The notes under the pieces: model-generated
The model's input: only the letters and a program-made list of their open reading frames with translations
Databases searched by the model: none
What the model was told of the DNA's origin: nothing
From: an uncultured Myxococcales bacterium
GTDB lineage: Bacteria > Myxococcota_A > UBA9042 > DTJE01
Assembly: GCA_903857665.1 (NCBI GenBank)
Contig: CAIOFV010000105.1
Span: 186,001 to 250,000 of the forward strand
DNA length: 64,000 nt
Direction: 5' to 3'
Program-made: the position numbers and the translations under genes
Shown: positions 17,020-25,534 of the stretch, one piece after another
Position numbering within the stretch: position 1 is the first letter of the stretch
Layout: each line of letters begins with the position of its first letter

Positions 17020-18222
17020 ATGCGAACGAACCGGGGAACCCCGGCAGCCGCGCTGGTGGTGGTGCTGCTGCTGGCGCCGGCCGGGTGCGACCGCCTGCCC
17101 GAATCGGAGCTGTCCGGGGACTTCGACGTTCCCGTTTCGGACCCCGGGGGCGACGTGACCGGGGCCTCGTTCGCGACCCCCCAGGGGGTGGCGGTGTCCC
17201 AGGGCCTCGCCTTCGTCGCCAATCCCGACGTGGGCTACTCCGGCCAGACCCTCGTCTTCGGCCCCGGGTTCGTGACGGTGGTCCGCCTGGCTGACGGCAG
17301 CATCGTCGAACGGGTCCCGGTGGCCGCCCGAAATCCCCAGGTTGTGGCCGCCGCGGGCGATCGGGTCGTCGTGCTGTGCTCGGGCGCCACCGCCTTCGAC
17401 GGGACCACGGTGCGGCCCGCCGGCGACGGGTCCGTGGTGGTCCTCGATGCCGTCCGGGCCGCCGCGGGGCAGCCCTCGCTGGTCCGGGAGATCCCGGTGC
17501 CCGCGTCCCTCGAGCACCCCCTGGTCGGCTACCCGTCCTCCCTCGCCCTGTCGGCCGACGGCAGCCGCGCCTGGCTGGGCAGCGGCACCGCGCCCGCGCT
17601 GTTCCTGGTGGACCTCGATGCCGGCACGGTGCTGCGCGGCGCCGCGAACCCGGTGGCCCTGGGGAACCTGGACGCCCAGGACACGATCGTGGTCCGGCCC
17701 GGCCCGGTCGGCTCCCTCCTGGTCGGCCGCTTCGAAACCAACGAGGTCGCGGTGCTCGATGCCTCGACCGGAGCCTCCAGCCCCGCGTACCCGGTCCCGT
17801 TCCCGATCGGCGCGGGTTCCGGGGCCGCCGGCGTGCAGGACCTGGCCCTGCGCTCCGGCGGAACCCCCGACGCCTGGGTGCTGTTGGGCCTCGCCTCGTC
17901 GATTTCGTCCATCGATACCGCGCTGGGCCCGGCCGGCGTCCGGAACGGGTTCGCGACCACCGGGCTCTATCCCAACCGGATGATCCTCGATGGCGACCGC
18001 CTGCTGGTCGTCAACTCAGGGGACAACAACGTCACGGCCTACGACGCGGGCACGGGGGACTCCCTGGGTCGGGTCGCCGTGTTCCCGCCGGGGACCAACC
18101 CCTACGACATCGCCGTCTACAAGGACGGGGACCGGACGATGGCCGCGATCACGGGCCAGCAGTCCGGCAGCCTGTTCCTGGTGGACCTCGCCCACCCCAA
18201 TGAACCCCGGGAGGTGCGCTAG
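17020..18222 (+). CDS. Beta-propeller lipoprotein, candidate BtuG-like surface cobalamin binder
   Basis: A 400-residue lipoprotein (lipobox APAGC at about residue 23). The mature part is built of repeated short beta segments of the YncE/NHL-propeller kind: GDRVVVLCSGAT, SLALSADGSRAWLGSG, TVLRGAANPVALG, DGDRLLVVNSGDNNVTAYD and NPYDIAVYKDGD. It sits 12 bp after the BtuB-like receptor and abuts btuF (stop directly followed by ATG). In Bacteroides a seven-bladed propeller lipoprotein, BtuG, caps BtuB and captures B12 at the surface. The same gene pairing here suggests an analogous role (inference from architecture and context). Alternatively it is a generic secreted propeller. Confidence 0.75.
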   Translation: MRTNRGTPAAALVVVLLLAPAGCDRLPESELSGDFDVPVSDPGGDVTGASFATPQGVAVSQGLAFVANPDVGYSGQTLVFGPGFVTVVRLADGSIVERVPVAARNPQVVAAAGDRVVVLCSGATAFDGTTVRPAGDGSVVVLDAVRAAAGQPSLVREIPVPASLEHPLVGYPSSLALSADGSRAWLGSGTAPALFLVDLDAGTVLRGAANPVALGNLDAQDTIVVRPGPVGSLLVGRFETNEVAVLDASTGASSPAYPVPFPIGAGSGAAGVQDLALRSGGTPDAWVLLGLASSISSIDTALGPAGVRNGFATTGLYPNRMILDGDRLLVVNSGDNNVTAYDAGTGDSLGRVAVFPPGTNPYDIAVYKDGDRTMAAITGQQSGSLFLVDLAHPNEPREVR

Positions 18223-19077
18223 ATGACGGCCCGCGCGCTGGCCCTGCTGCTGGTCCTGGGGTGCCCATGCGCCTGCAAGGCCCCCTCGGCGGCCGCCGAC
18301 AGCGTCCACCCGCGAATCGTGTCCCTGCAGCCCAACGCCACAGAGATCCTGTTCGCGCTGGGCGCCGGTCCCAACGTGGTCGGCGCGACGAGGTACTGCA
18401 ACCACCCCGACGAGGCCCGGGCCGTCCCCCGCGTGGGGGGGATCCTGGACGTCTCGCTGGAAGCGGTGTTGGCGGCACGGCCGGACATCGTCGTGGGCTC
18501 GCCCTCGGTGCTCCGGGGCCACCTGGGCGACCTGCTGGACGCGTCGGGCGTGCGCCAGGTACCGGTCGTGTTCGAAACGGCCGACGACGTGGAGCCGGGC
18601 ATCCGCTCCATCGGGACCGCGATCGGCCGGGGCGAGGCGGCCGAGGCGCTCGCCGCGTCATACCGGACGGACCTCCGGGCCCTCGCGGGGCACGCCCTCC
18701 GGGACCCGCCGCTGAAGGTGCTGCTGGTGGTCGGTCGGAACCCCCTCGTGGTGGCGGCCCGTTCGTCGTACCTGGGCGACCTCCTGGCACGGATGGGGGT
18801 GGCCAACGTCGCATCGTCGGAGGTGATGCCCTACCCGACGTGGTCCCTGGAGCAGGCGATCCGGTCCGCTCCGGACGTCATCGTGGACGGCGCCGTGGAA
18901 GCGGGCGATCTCGCCGCCCTGCTGGCGGACGCCGGCCTGGCTGCGGCCCGGGAAGGGCGCGTGGTCCGGGTCCGGGACGAGTCGCTCCTGCGACCGGGCC
19001 CCGGGACCGGTCGGGCCGCGCTGGACCTCGCGGACGAGATCCGACGCGTGGCGGCGGACCTGCCGACGCAGCCTTGA
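18223..19077 (+). CDS. btuF: Cobalamin ABC transporter substrate-binding protein
   Basis: A 284-residue periplasmic binding protein of the BtuF/FhuD class. A signal region with lipobox-like cysteines (LVLGC, PCAC) makes it a probable lipoprotein. The family pattern is RIVSLQPNATEILFALGAG at the first lobe, VVGATRYCNHPDEA (typical of BtuF, including the conserved YC-x-x-P), then a long helix between lobes and SYLGDLLARMGVANVA in the second. It delivers corrinoids to BtuCD. The start codon follows the upstream stop without a gap; its own stop is 85 bp before btuC. Confidence 0.88.
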   Translation: MTARALALLLVLGCPCACKAPSAAADSVHPRIVSLQPNATEILFALGAGPNVVGATRYCNHPDEARAVPRVGGILDVSLEAVLAARPDIVVGSPSVLRGHLGDLLDASGVRQVPVVFETADDVEPGIRSIGTAIGRGEAAEALAASYRTDLRALAGHALRDPPLKVLLVVGRNPLVVAARSSYLGDLLARMGVANVASSEVMPYPTWSLEQAIRSAPDVIVDGAVEAGDLAALLADAGLAAAREGRVVRVRDESLLRPGPGTGRAALDLADEIRRVAADLPTQP

Positions 19078-19084
19078 CGCCACC

Positions 19085-19113
19085 TTGACGCGCCCCCTCC
19101 CGGGGGCTAGCGT
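19085..19113 (+). promoter_or_regulatory. Possible internal promoter upstream of btuC
   Basis: TTGACG (19085-19090), 17 bp, TAGCGT (19108-19113). The spacer itself can fold into a 6-bp GC hairpin (GCCCCC/GGGGGC), so the segment could also act as a terminator/attenuator of the upstream transcript. Confidence 0.4.
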
Positions 19114-19122
19114 GCGTCACCC

Positions 19123-19146
19123 CGCCCGGGCGCGAACGCCCGGGCG
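19123..19146 (+). other. Perfect stem-loop in the btuF-btuC gap
   Basis: CGCCCGGGCG, loop CGAA, CGCCCGGGCG: a perfect 10-bp stem with a tetraloop. It lies just before the btuC SD (GAGGGAA) and ATG, and could set the relative output of btuF and btuCD. Confidence 0.6.
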
Positions 19147-19162
19147 CCGATCGAGGGAACCG

Positions 19163-20176
19163 ATGGGCCTGGTGTCCAGACATCGCATCCCGGCGTTCTT
19201 CGCGGCCCTCGCGGTGCTGCTGGTGGCGTCCGTGCTGCTGTCCCTGGCGCTGGGCGCCACGCCCCTGGACCTCCTCGGGGCCCTGACCGGGGACGCCGCC
19301 TCCGATCGCCTGGTCCTGATGCGCGAACGCCTGCCTCGCACGCTCCTGGCAGCCATTGTCGGGGCCTCCCTATCGACCTCGGGACTCGTGTTTCAGGCCG
19401 TGCTGTCGAACCCGCTGGCCGACCCGTACGTGATCGGCGTCGCCGGGGGCGCTGCCCTCGGCGGATCGCTGGCCCTGGTACTGCCCGGCATCGCCCTGCT
19501 GGGCCACGCGGGCGTGTCCGCAGCCGCCTTCCTGGGCGGCCTGGGCGCCGTCGCGCTGACCTGGCGCCTGTCCCGCGACAGCCGCGGCCGGATGCGGACC
19601 TACGAGGTGCTGCTGGTCGGCGTCGTGTTCAACACGATCGCCTCGGCCGCCATCATGTTCCTCAAGTCCGTGGTCCGGGCCGAAAAGGCGCAGGAAATGC
19701 TGCTGTGGCTGATGGGCACCCTGTCCTCGGACGTCCGCAGCCCCGGCGCGATCCTCGGCACCCTCGCCGTGGCCCTGTTCGCGATGGGCCTGCTGTTCGC
19801 CTCGGCCCCCGCCCTCAACGCGCTGGCCATGGGCGAAGAGGACGCGGCGGCCGTGGGCGTGGACCCGGCCCGGACGACCCGCCGGGTGTTCCTGGCGGGA
19901 TCGGTGCTGGTCGCCGCCGCCGTGTCGGTGGCCGGCATGATCGGCTTCGTCGGCCTGATCGTCCCCCACGCCGTCCGGGCCCTGGTCGGTTCGGACCACC
20001 GTGTGACGATCCCCGGCAGCGCACTCCTCGGAGCCGCGTTCCTGGTGCTGGCGGACCTCCTCACGCGCCTGATGTTCCCCGTCTTCGAAACCGAGGCGCC
20101 GGTCGGCGTGCTGACGGCCCTCATCGGCGGGCCCGCCTTCATCTGGCTCCTCAAGCGCGGAGGCGACCGGCCGTGA
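19163..20176 (+). CDS. btuC: Cobalamin ABC transporter permease
   Basis: A 337-residue polytopic permease of the FecCD/BtuC family. Characteristic stretches are LRERLPRT-like MRERLPRTLLAAIVGASLSTSG, seen here in two parts (MRERLPRTLLAAIVGA; SLSTSGLVFQAVLSNPLADP), the cytoplasmic L-loop ALAMGEEDAAAVGVDPART, and FVGLIVPHAVRALVGSDHR. About ten hydrophobic helices are present. It forms the inner-membrane channel with BtuD. The ATG follows GAGGGAA; the last bases overlap the btuD start (GTGA). Confidence 0.92.
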   Translation: MGLVSRHRIPAFFAALAVLLVASVLLSLALGATPLDLLGALTGDAASDRLVLMRERLPRTLLAAIVGASLSTSGLVFQAVLSNPLADPYVIGVAGGAALGGSLALVLPGIALLGHAGVSAAAFLGGLGAVALTWRLSRDSRGRMRTYEVLLVGVVFNTIASAAIMFLKSVVRAEKAQEMLLWLMGTLSSDVRSPGAILGTLAVALFAMGLLFASAPALNALAMGEEDAAAVGVDPARTTRRVFLAGSVLVAAAVSVAGMIGFVGLIVPHAVRALVGSDHRVTIPGSALLGAAFLVLADLLTRLMFPVFETEAPVGVLTALIGGPAFIWLLKRGGDRP

Positions 20177-21027
20177 CCCGACCGACCGCCGATAGCACCC
20201 CCCTGCGCCTGGACGCAACCACGTTCCTGTACCCGGGCGCCGCCGCCCCCGCGGTCAACGCGGCCAGCCTGGTGGTCGCCCCCGGCGAGTTCGTGGGCCT
20301 CATCGGGCCGAACGGCGCCGGAAAGTCGACCCTGCTGCGCCTCGCGGCAGGCCTCCTGACCCCGACCTCGGGATCCGTCCGCACCGCGGGTTTCGACCCG
20401 GCCCGGTCCTCCCGCCCGAGGGTCGCCCGGACCGTCGCGCTGGTCCCGGCCTCGCTGGCCGTGGGCTTCCCGATGACGGTGCGCGATTTCGTTGCGATGG
20501 GCCGCACCGCGCATCTCAAGGGCCTGTTCGAGTCGGCGGTGGACCGGGCGGCGGTGCACCGGGCCCTGGAAACCGCCGAGGCCGCCGCCTTCGCCGACCG
20601 CCCGTACCAGGAGCTGTCCGCCGGCGAGCAGCGCCGGGTGCTGGTGGCCCGCGCCCTCGCGCAGGAACCGCGGCTCCTGCTCCTCGACGAGCCCACCGCG
20701 AACCTCGACGTGGCCCACGCGGTGTCACTGGTGTACCGCGTCGCGGACCTCGCCCGGTCGCAGGGCGTGGCCGTCGTGGCCGCCATCCACGACCTCAACG
20801 TCGCGCTGCTGGCCTGCGATCGCATCGTGCTGCTGCGGGAGGGCGCCATTCGGGCGGTCGGCGACCCCGAAAGCGTGATGCAGTGGTCCATCCTGAGGGA
20901 AACGTTCGGGTGCGACCTCTACATCGGCCGCAACGAGGTGAACGGGAGGCTGTTCGTGGTCCCGATGGGGCGGGATCCGGAACCCGTCACGGGCACTTCT
21001 TCCCCACGTCGTGGGCGATCTTCGTGA
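20173..21027 (+). CDS. btuD: Cobalamin ABC transporter ATPase
   Basis: A 284-residue ABC ATPase. Walker A is GPNGAGKST, the signature is ELSAGEQRR (usually LSGGQ/E), Walker B is LLLLDEPTANLD, and the switch histidine is in AAIHDLN. It energises BtuC. GTG start overlapping the btuC stop by four bases (GTGA), so translation is coupled. The C-terminal 14 codons overlap the 3' end of the convergent lipoprotein gene on the other strand. Confidence 0.92.
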   Translation: MTRPTADSTPLRLDATTFLYPGAAAPAVNAASLVVAPGEFVGLIGPNGAGKSTLLRLAAGLLTPTSGSVRTAGFDPARSSRPRVARTVALVPASLAVGFPMTVRDFVAMGRTAHLKGLFESAVDRAAVHRALETAEAAAFADRPYQELSAGEQRRVLVARALAQEPRLLLLDEPTANLDVAHAVSLVYRVADLARSQGVAVVAAIHDLNVALLACDRIVLLREGAIRAVGDPESVMQWSILRETFGCDLYIGRNEVNGRLFVVPMGRDPEPVTGTSSPRRGRSS

Positions 21028-21433
21028 CCCAGTCGGTGTCCTTTGCGGCCTCGATCCAGGTCTTCGTGAACGACTGGGGCGTGTCGAACCCGAACTCCTT
21101 GTAGATCCCCAGGATCTTGTCCATCTCGCCCTTCTTCTGGGCGCAGTAGACCGCCAGGTAGGCCTTCGCCAGCTTGTCCTTGTCGAAGGCCGGGGCGGCC
21201 TCCTCGGCCGGCTTCGGCGGCGGGGCCTCGCCTTCCGCGGCCGCAGGCTTCGCGGCCTCGGCCGGGGGCGTCACCACCGCCGCGGGCTTCGCGGCCTCGG
21301 CAGGCGCCGGCTGGACGGCCGGAGCCACGGCGGGCGCCGCTTCGGGCTTCTTCGGGGGCTCGGACTTGCCACACCCGACGCCGATCGCCAGCGCCAGGAT
21401 TGCCATCACGAAAATCTTGATCGGGTGCCTCAT
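20987..21433 (-). CDS. Small predicted lipoprotein, Ala/Pro-rich
   Basis: A 148-residue lipoprotein of unknown function. Residues 1-20 are the signal peptide with lipobox AIGVGC. Residues 21-85 are an Ala/Pro/Glu linker of the kind usually used to span the periplasm. The last 60 residues are helical and lysine-rich with two cysteines (AVYCAQKKGEMDKIL; VGKKCP at the C terminus), which may form a disulfide. The ATG has a strong SD (TTGGAGGAAG). The 3' end overlaps the btuD 3' end tail to tail by 41 bp. Confidence 0.7.
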   Translation of the reverse strand: MRHPIKIFVMAILALAIGVGCGKSEPPKKPEAAPAVAPAVQPAPAEAAKPAAVVTPPAEAAKPAAAEGEAPPPKPAEEAAPAFDKDKLAKAYLAVYCAQKKGEMDKILGIYKEFGFDTPQSFTKTWIEAAKDTDWVTKIAHDVGKKCP

Positions 21434-21510
21434 GTCTTCCTCCAACGCGACCCACTTCGGGGGCCGATTGTACCTGCGTCCCGGGCCGGGTGCCATGGCC
21501 TGTTGACCGG

Positions 21511-22686
21511 TCACACCAGGATCAGGTCCCGCTGGGCCGGCCCCGTCACCTCGACCACGCCGTCGTGGCGCACGAACACATCGACCTCGGACCGCACCGC
21601 CATCCGGCCCGGCAGGTAGATGCCCGGCTCGACCGAAAAGCAGATGCCGGGGACCAGGCGCCGCAGGTCGCGGGTTTCCAGGTTGTCGATGTTGACGCCG
21701 TTGCCGTGGACCGCCGTGCCGATGGAGTGGCCGGTGCGGTGGATGAAGGACTCGCCGTACCCCGCGGCCTTCACCACGTTCCGGCACGCGTCATCGACCT
21801 CCCAGCCGGCGCAGCCCTGGCCCGTCCGGAAGCGCTCCGCGGCGAACGCAACGGCCGCATCCCGGGCGTCGCGAACGACGTTGAAGATCTCGACGTACGG
21901 CGCCGGGGGCGTGTCGCCGGCGAACCCGCACCAGGTGATGTCGTGCCAGATGCTGCCGGGCGCCTTGTCGACGGCCCACAGGTCGATCAGGAACGTGTCG
22001 CCGCGCCGGATCACGCGGGCGTTCTGCGGGGTCGGCTCGAAGTGCGGGTCGGCCGGGTGGTCGTTGACGCCCACGATCGGCCACTCGCGATGGCAGGTCA
22101 GGCCCTCCTCGTCGAAGCGCCGGACGATGAACTGCTGGACGTCGAACTCGGTCAGCTCGCGGCCGGTCGCCAGCGCGTCGCGGATGGTCGCGAAGGCCTC
22201 GTCCTTGATCGCGTGGACCCGCGTGCCCGCGGACAGGTGCGACTGGTAGCCCGCCTCATCGATCACCGCCTCGAAGACCTGGACGAGGTCGGCGGACGAC
22301 ACCACGGTCGCCCCGGCCGAACGGACCAGGTCCACCATGCCCCCATCCACGGTGCTGACGTAAGGGATCGCGTCGTCCGGGGACCACTGCATCGCGACGC
22401 GCTTGCCGCCCACGAGATCCTTCAACGACGCCAGGAGGTCGCCCCACGACAGGTACTGGCGCTTGTCGCCCGGCAGCTCGTCCAGCCGCGACGGCTCGAC
22501 CCGGCTGACCAGGCGGACCGGTTCCCCGACCGCCGGCACCAGGTAGAACCAGCGACGGGACGTGAACTTGCCGTAGTCCATGCCCAGGATGCGATAGGCC
22601 AGCGCGTCCCGGTTGTGGAAGTCGCAGAACAGCCAGCCGTCGAAACCGGCGGCGTGGATCGCCGCCTGCAGGGCACCGAGGTCCAT
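21511..22686 (-). CDS. M24-family metallopeptidase (Xaa-Pro aminopeptidase-like)
   Basis: A 391-residue creatinase/aminopeptidase-P family protein: an N-terminal domain (1-150) and a C-terminal pita-bread catalytic domain. The five metal ligands appear to be present: D in LIDLWAVD, D in WHDITW, H in HRTGHSIG, E in FSVEPGIY and E in RSEVDV. It should remove N-terminal residues preceding proline, or a related dipeptide substrate, in the cytoplasm. ATG with strong SD (GAAGGAGGAG). It is 17 bp downstream of an M20 peptidase, so the two form a peptide-degradation operon. Confidence 0.88.
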   Translation of the reverse strand: MDLGALQAAIHAAGFDGWLFCDFHNRDALAYRILGMDYGKFTSRRWFYLVPAVGEPVRLVSRVEPSRLDELPGDKRQYLSWGDLLASLKDLVGGKRVAMQWSPDDAIPYVSTVDGGMVDLVRSAGATVVSSADLVQVFEAVIDEAGYQSHLSAGTRVHAIKDEAFATIRDALATGRELTEFDVQQFIVRRFDEEGLTCHREWPIVGVNDHPADPHFEPTPQNARVIRRGDTFLIDLWAVDKAPGSIWHDITWCGFAGDTPPAPYVEIFNVVRDARDAAVAFAAERFRTGQGCAGWEVDDACRNVVKAAGYGESFIHRTGHSIGTAVHGNGVNIDNLETRDLRRLVPGICFSVEPGIYLPGRMAVRSEVDVFVRHDGVVEVTGPAQRDLILV

Positions 22687-22703
22687 GGCTCCTCCTTCGA
22701 TCC

Positions 22704-24029
22704 TCACGCCTCGATGGGGGCTTCCGGGGCCGGGACGGCCTCGGCCTCGACTTCGACAACCGCCGGGGCAGGCGGCGGCTCGCCGATCATCAGGTCCGCG
22801 AACACCTTCGCGTCGCCCAGGAGGTTCGGGATCCATACGTATTCGTTGGGCTGGTGGGCCGTTTCGTCCTGGCGGGCCCACACCACGACCGGCCAGCCCA
22901 GGCGACGCAGGTACGCCGCGACGGTGCCGCCGCCGATGCCCTTGGGGCGGGCGTCCACGTTGTACACCTTGCGGACGGAGCGGATCACCCGCTGGACCAG
23001 CTCGGCGTTCGGCGGCGTGGCCGGGGCCGCGTCCTCGCGCTGGATGATGTCCACGTTGACGACCACCCGGTTCTGGCGGGACACCTCGCTGGCGATCTCG
23101 CGGACGGCCAACTGCACCGCCTCCACGGAAACCGACGGCAGGATCCGGCAGTCCAGGTAGAACACGTCCTCGCCCGGGATCGTGTTGACGTTCGGGACGT
23201 TGGCTTCGTGCCGGGTCGGTTCGAAGGTCGACGACGGCGGGTCGAACAGGGGATCCCGGGCGTCGAAGCGCTGGTACAGCTCGCTCAGGCGCACCACGAG
23301 GTGCGCACTGGCGGTCATCGCGTTGCGGCCCAGGTGCGGCGTGCTGGCGTGCACCTGCTTGCCCAGCGTCTTCAGACGCAGCCACAGGATGGCCTTTTCG
23401 GACACCTCGACGAGGGAACCGTCCTCGTTGCCCGCGTCCGGCACCAGGAACGCGTCCTGGGGCCCGAACAGGTCGCGGTGGTGGTCCAGCAGCCAGCGGA
23501 TGCCGTGGAGGCTGCCGGTCTCCTCGTCCGACACGAACAGCAGACCCACGTCGAACTCGGGCTCGATGCCGCTGGCCAGCAGGGCCTTGGCGGCCAGCAG
23601 CGAGCACACGACGCCCTGGTGGTTGTCCTCGACGCCCCGGCCGACCAGTTTGTCGCCCTCGACGCGCAGCACGAACGGCTCGCTCTTCCACAAGGATTCG
23701 TCGCCCGGCGGCACGACGTCCAGGTGCGACATCACCCACAGCCGCCGCGAATGGTCGCGGCCGGGAAGGATCACGACGAGGTTCGGCCGCGGCACGCCGT
23801 TGTCCATGGACGTCAGGCGACGGACGGGGGGGAAGCCCTGCCCGGCCATCCACGCCTCGACGAAGTCGGCCTTTTCCAGCTCGCCGGGACCGCCGTTCAG
23901 GGGGCCGACCGCGTTGCGCTTGACCAGTTCGGACTGCAAGGCGATCACCCCGTCCGTGGCGTTGTCGATCCAGGTCGCGGCGCGGCCGAACGGAGACGGG
24001 TCCTTCGATGCCTTCTTGCGGGCCGACAT
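22704..24029 (-). CDS. M20-family metallopeptidase (dipeptidase/ArgE-DapE superfamily)
   Basis: A 441-residue zinc peptidase. Ligands and catalytic residues are visible: SHLDVVPPGD (His and catalytic Asp), GRGVEDNHQG (bridging Asp), SDEETGS (catalytic Glu and ligand Glu), VPDAGNED and the final His in DETAHQPNE. The lid domain lies between. Unusually, the first 45 residues are a charged helical extension, and the last 30 are Ala/Pro/Glu-rich. Substrate could be dipeptides or N-acyl amino acids. It heads the two-gene unit with the M24 peptidase and is divergent from the PqqD-like gene. Confidence 0.88.
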   Translation of the reverse strand: MSARKKASKDPSPFGRAATWIDNATDGVIALQSELVKRNAVGPLNGGPGELEKADFVEAWMAGQGFPPVRRLTSMDNGVPRPNLVVILPGRDHSRRLWVMSHLDVVPPGDESLWKSEPFVLRVEGDKLVGRGVEDNHQGVVCSLLAAKALLASGIEPEFDVGLLFVSDEETGSLHGIRWLLDHHRDLFGPQDAFLVPDAGNEDGSLVEVSEKAILWLRLKTLGKQVHASTPHLGRNAMTASAHLVVRLSELYQRFDARDPLFDPPSSTFEPTRHEANVPNVNTIPGEDVFYLDCRILPSVSVEAVQLAVREIASEVSRQNRVVVNVDIIQREDAAPATPPNAELVQRVIRSVRKVYNVDARPKGIGGGTVAAYLRRLGWPVVVWARQDETAHQPNEYVWIPNLLGDAKVFADLMIGEPPPAPAVVEVEAEAVPAPEAPIEA

Positions 24030-24185
24030 GGGCCTTCCTCGCGTGGACCGGCGCATCATGCCACGGGCCGGCAAGGTCGCGCAAGGCCGCGGGCCGCCGC
24101 GACGCGGCGCGCGGCCCAGGGACACGACCGTTCTGGACGAGACCGGTCGGTCGATGGTAACTAGGGGGCGCGATCGGAGGATCCG

Positions 24186-24563
24186 ATGCCTGTGGAAACG
24201 CCCCCCCCTGATTCCCCCGCCGCGCCGGCCTGGATCGACGGCCTGCTGGCGTGCCGGTTCACGCCGCTGCGCCCGTTCGATCGCGGCGACGACGGGCGCG
24301 GCTCGATCCGAGTGCCGCGGTTCGACGGCTCCCTGCTGCGGCGGCTGCTGATGCCCCGCCTGCATCGGCCCGACTTCTCGATCCGGCTCGACGACCTGGG
24401 GTCCGCGGCCTGGGAACTCTGCGACGGCACGCGCACCGGCGAGGAACTCGCGACGCTTCTGGCGCATCGCTTTCCGGAGCAGGCCGACGTCCGGCTCCGC
24501 CTGGCGGTCTTCCTGCGAACCCTGGTCGCCCAGGAACACGTGCGGGCGGAAATGCCGGGGTAG
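24186..24563 (+). CDS. PqqD-like protein (RiPP recognition element fold)
   Basis: A 125-residue protein whose residues about 65-122 match the PqqD pattern: IRLDDLGSAAWELCDGTRTG, then EELATLLAHRF and a final helix LRLAVFLRTLVAQEHV. PqqD-type domains bind leader peptides for radical SAM or other RiPP enzymes. The first 60 residues are an Arg/Pro-rich extension. No peptide precursor or modifying enzyme lies next to it; the only radical SAM protein in the window is 22 kb away. Stand-alone PqqD-like proteins with other roles are common, so function is open. Confidence 0.7.
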   Translation: MPVETPPPDSPAAPAWIDGLLACRFTPLRPFDRGDDGRGSIRVPRFDGSLLRRLLMPRLHRPDFSIRLDDLGSAAWELCDGTRTGEELATLLAHRFPEQADVRLRLAVFLRTLVAQEHVRAEMPG

Positions 24564-24584
24564 GATCGCGGAGCGCCGAGCCTG

Positions 24585-25421
24585 CTATACCCCTTCCGCC
24601 AGGCCGCGGACGAAGGCGCGAAGGCGGGCGGGCTCGACGGAAAAGCCCGACGTCGTCCATCCCTCGTACTCGAGCACGCCGTCGATGACGCGCAAGCGCT
24701 CGCGCGCGGCGAACCCGGGCAGCCCCGGCAGGGAACCCCCTCCGCCCCCCCACGGCGGGGCCAGGCGCACCCTCAGGCCGTAGGCGGGGGGGAACAGCGC
24801 GGGGACCGTCGATACTTCCACGCACACCGGACCCAGCCGGCCGAAGGCCGCCCCGGACTCGAAGACCGAGCCGGGCGCCCGGACGTCGAGTCCCAACACC
24901 CGCAGGGTTTCGATGGCCGAGATCAGGCCCTCGCGGGGCCCGAAGGCGATGGCGTGCCAGCGGGACCCGGCTTCCGGGATCACCACGCAGGCGCTGGGCA
25001 GGAACAGGAAGGACGCCAGGATGGACCCGAACATCGCCAGGATGGGCGCCAGCGCCAGGAACGACATCGACGTGTTGCGCTCGACCGACAGCAGGACGGG
25101 GACGAACAGCACCGCCTGCAGCGCGGACAGGGCCGAGGCCCACGGCGTGAAATCGCGCCCCCAGCGCAGCAGCCCCAGCAGGCACAACAGGGCCAGGGCA
25201 TGTGGGATCGCCACCCACACGTTCCTTTCCAGGGCCATGTGGAAGGCGGTCTCATCGACCCAGGAGTATCCCCAGTCCAGCCACAGGCTGCAAAGGACAC
25301 CCACCTGGAGCCCGGTCGCAGCCCACAGCGTCGATTCCCGCACCGCCCCGCCGCGCTGCAGTGCCACGGCCACCCAGGCGCCGACGATCACGAACGACAG
25401 GAGGCCGACCACGAACTCCAC
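24585..25421 (-). CDS. Hypothetical multi-pass membrane protein
   Basis: A protein of about 278 residues with no family I recognise. The N-terminal half has roughly five hydrophobic helices (starting VEFVVGLLSFVIVGAWVAVA). The C-terminal 140 residues are a soluble domain with PPAYGLRVRLAPPWGGGGGS and a terminal VEPARLRAFVRGLAEGV. The start is uncertain: a GTG preceded by a G-rich run was chosen because the first helix begins there; the frame extends upstream through proline-rich, non-coding-looking sequence. It converges on the PqqD-like gene. Confidence 0.6.
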   Translation of the reverse strand: MEFVVGLLSFVIVGAWVAVALQRGGAVRESTLWAATGLQVGVLCSLWLDWGYSWVDETAFHMALERNVWVAIPHALALLCLLGLLRWGRDFTPWASALSALQAVLFVPVLLSVERNTSMSFLALAPILAMFGSILASFLFLPSACVVIPEAGSRWHAIAFGPREGLISAIETLRVLGLDVRAPGSVFESGAAFGRLGPVCVEVSTVPALFPPAYGLRVRLAPPWGGGGGSLPGLPGFAARERLRVIDGVLEYEGWTTSGFSVEPARLRAFVRGLAEGV

Positions 25422-25534
25422 GAAACCCCCGGGGAACGAGGATCCACCCGCCCGCACGAGGGCCGGCACAGGCAGGCTACGGGATGGATCGACAGGATGC
25501 AAGGGCCCAGGGGTGGGGGCCAGGGGTGGGGGAG

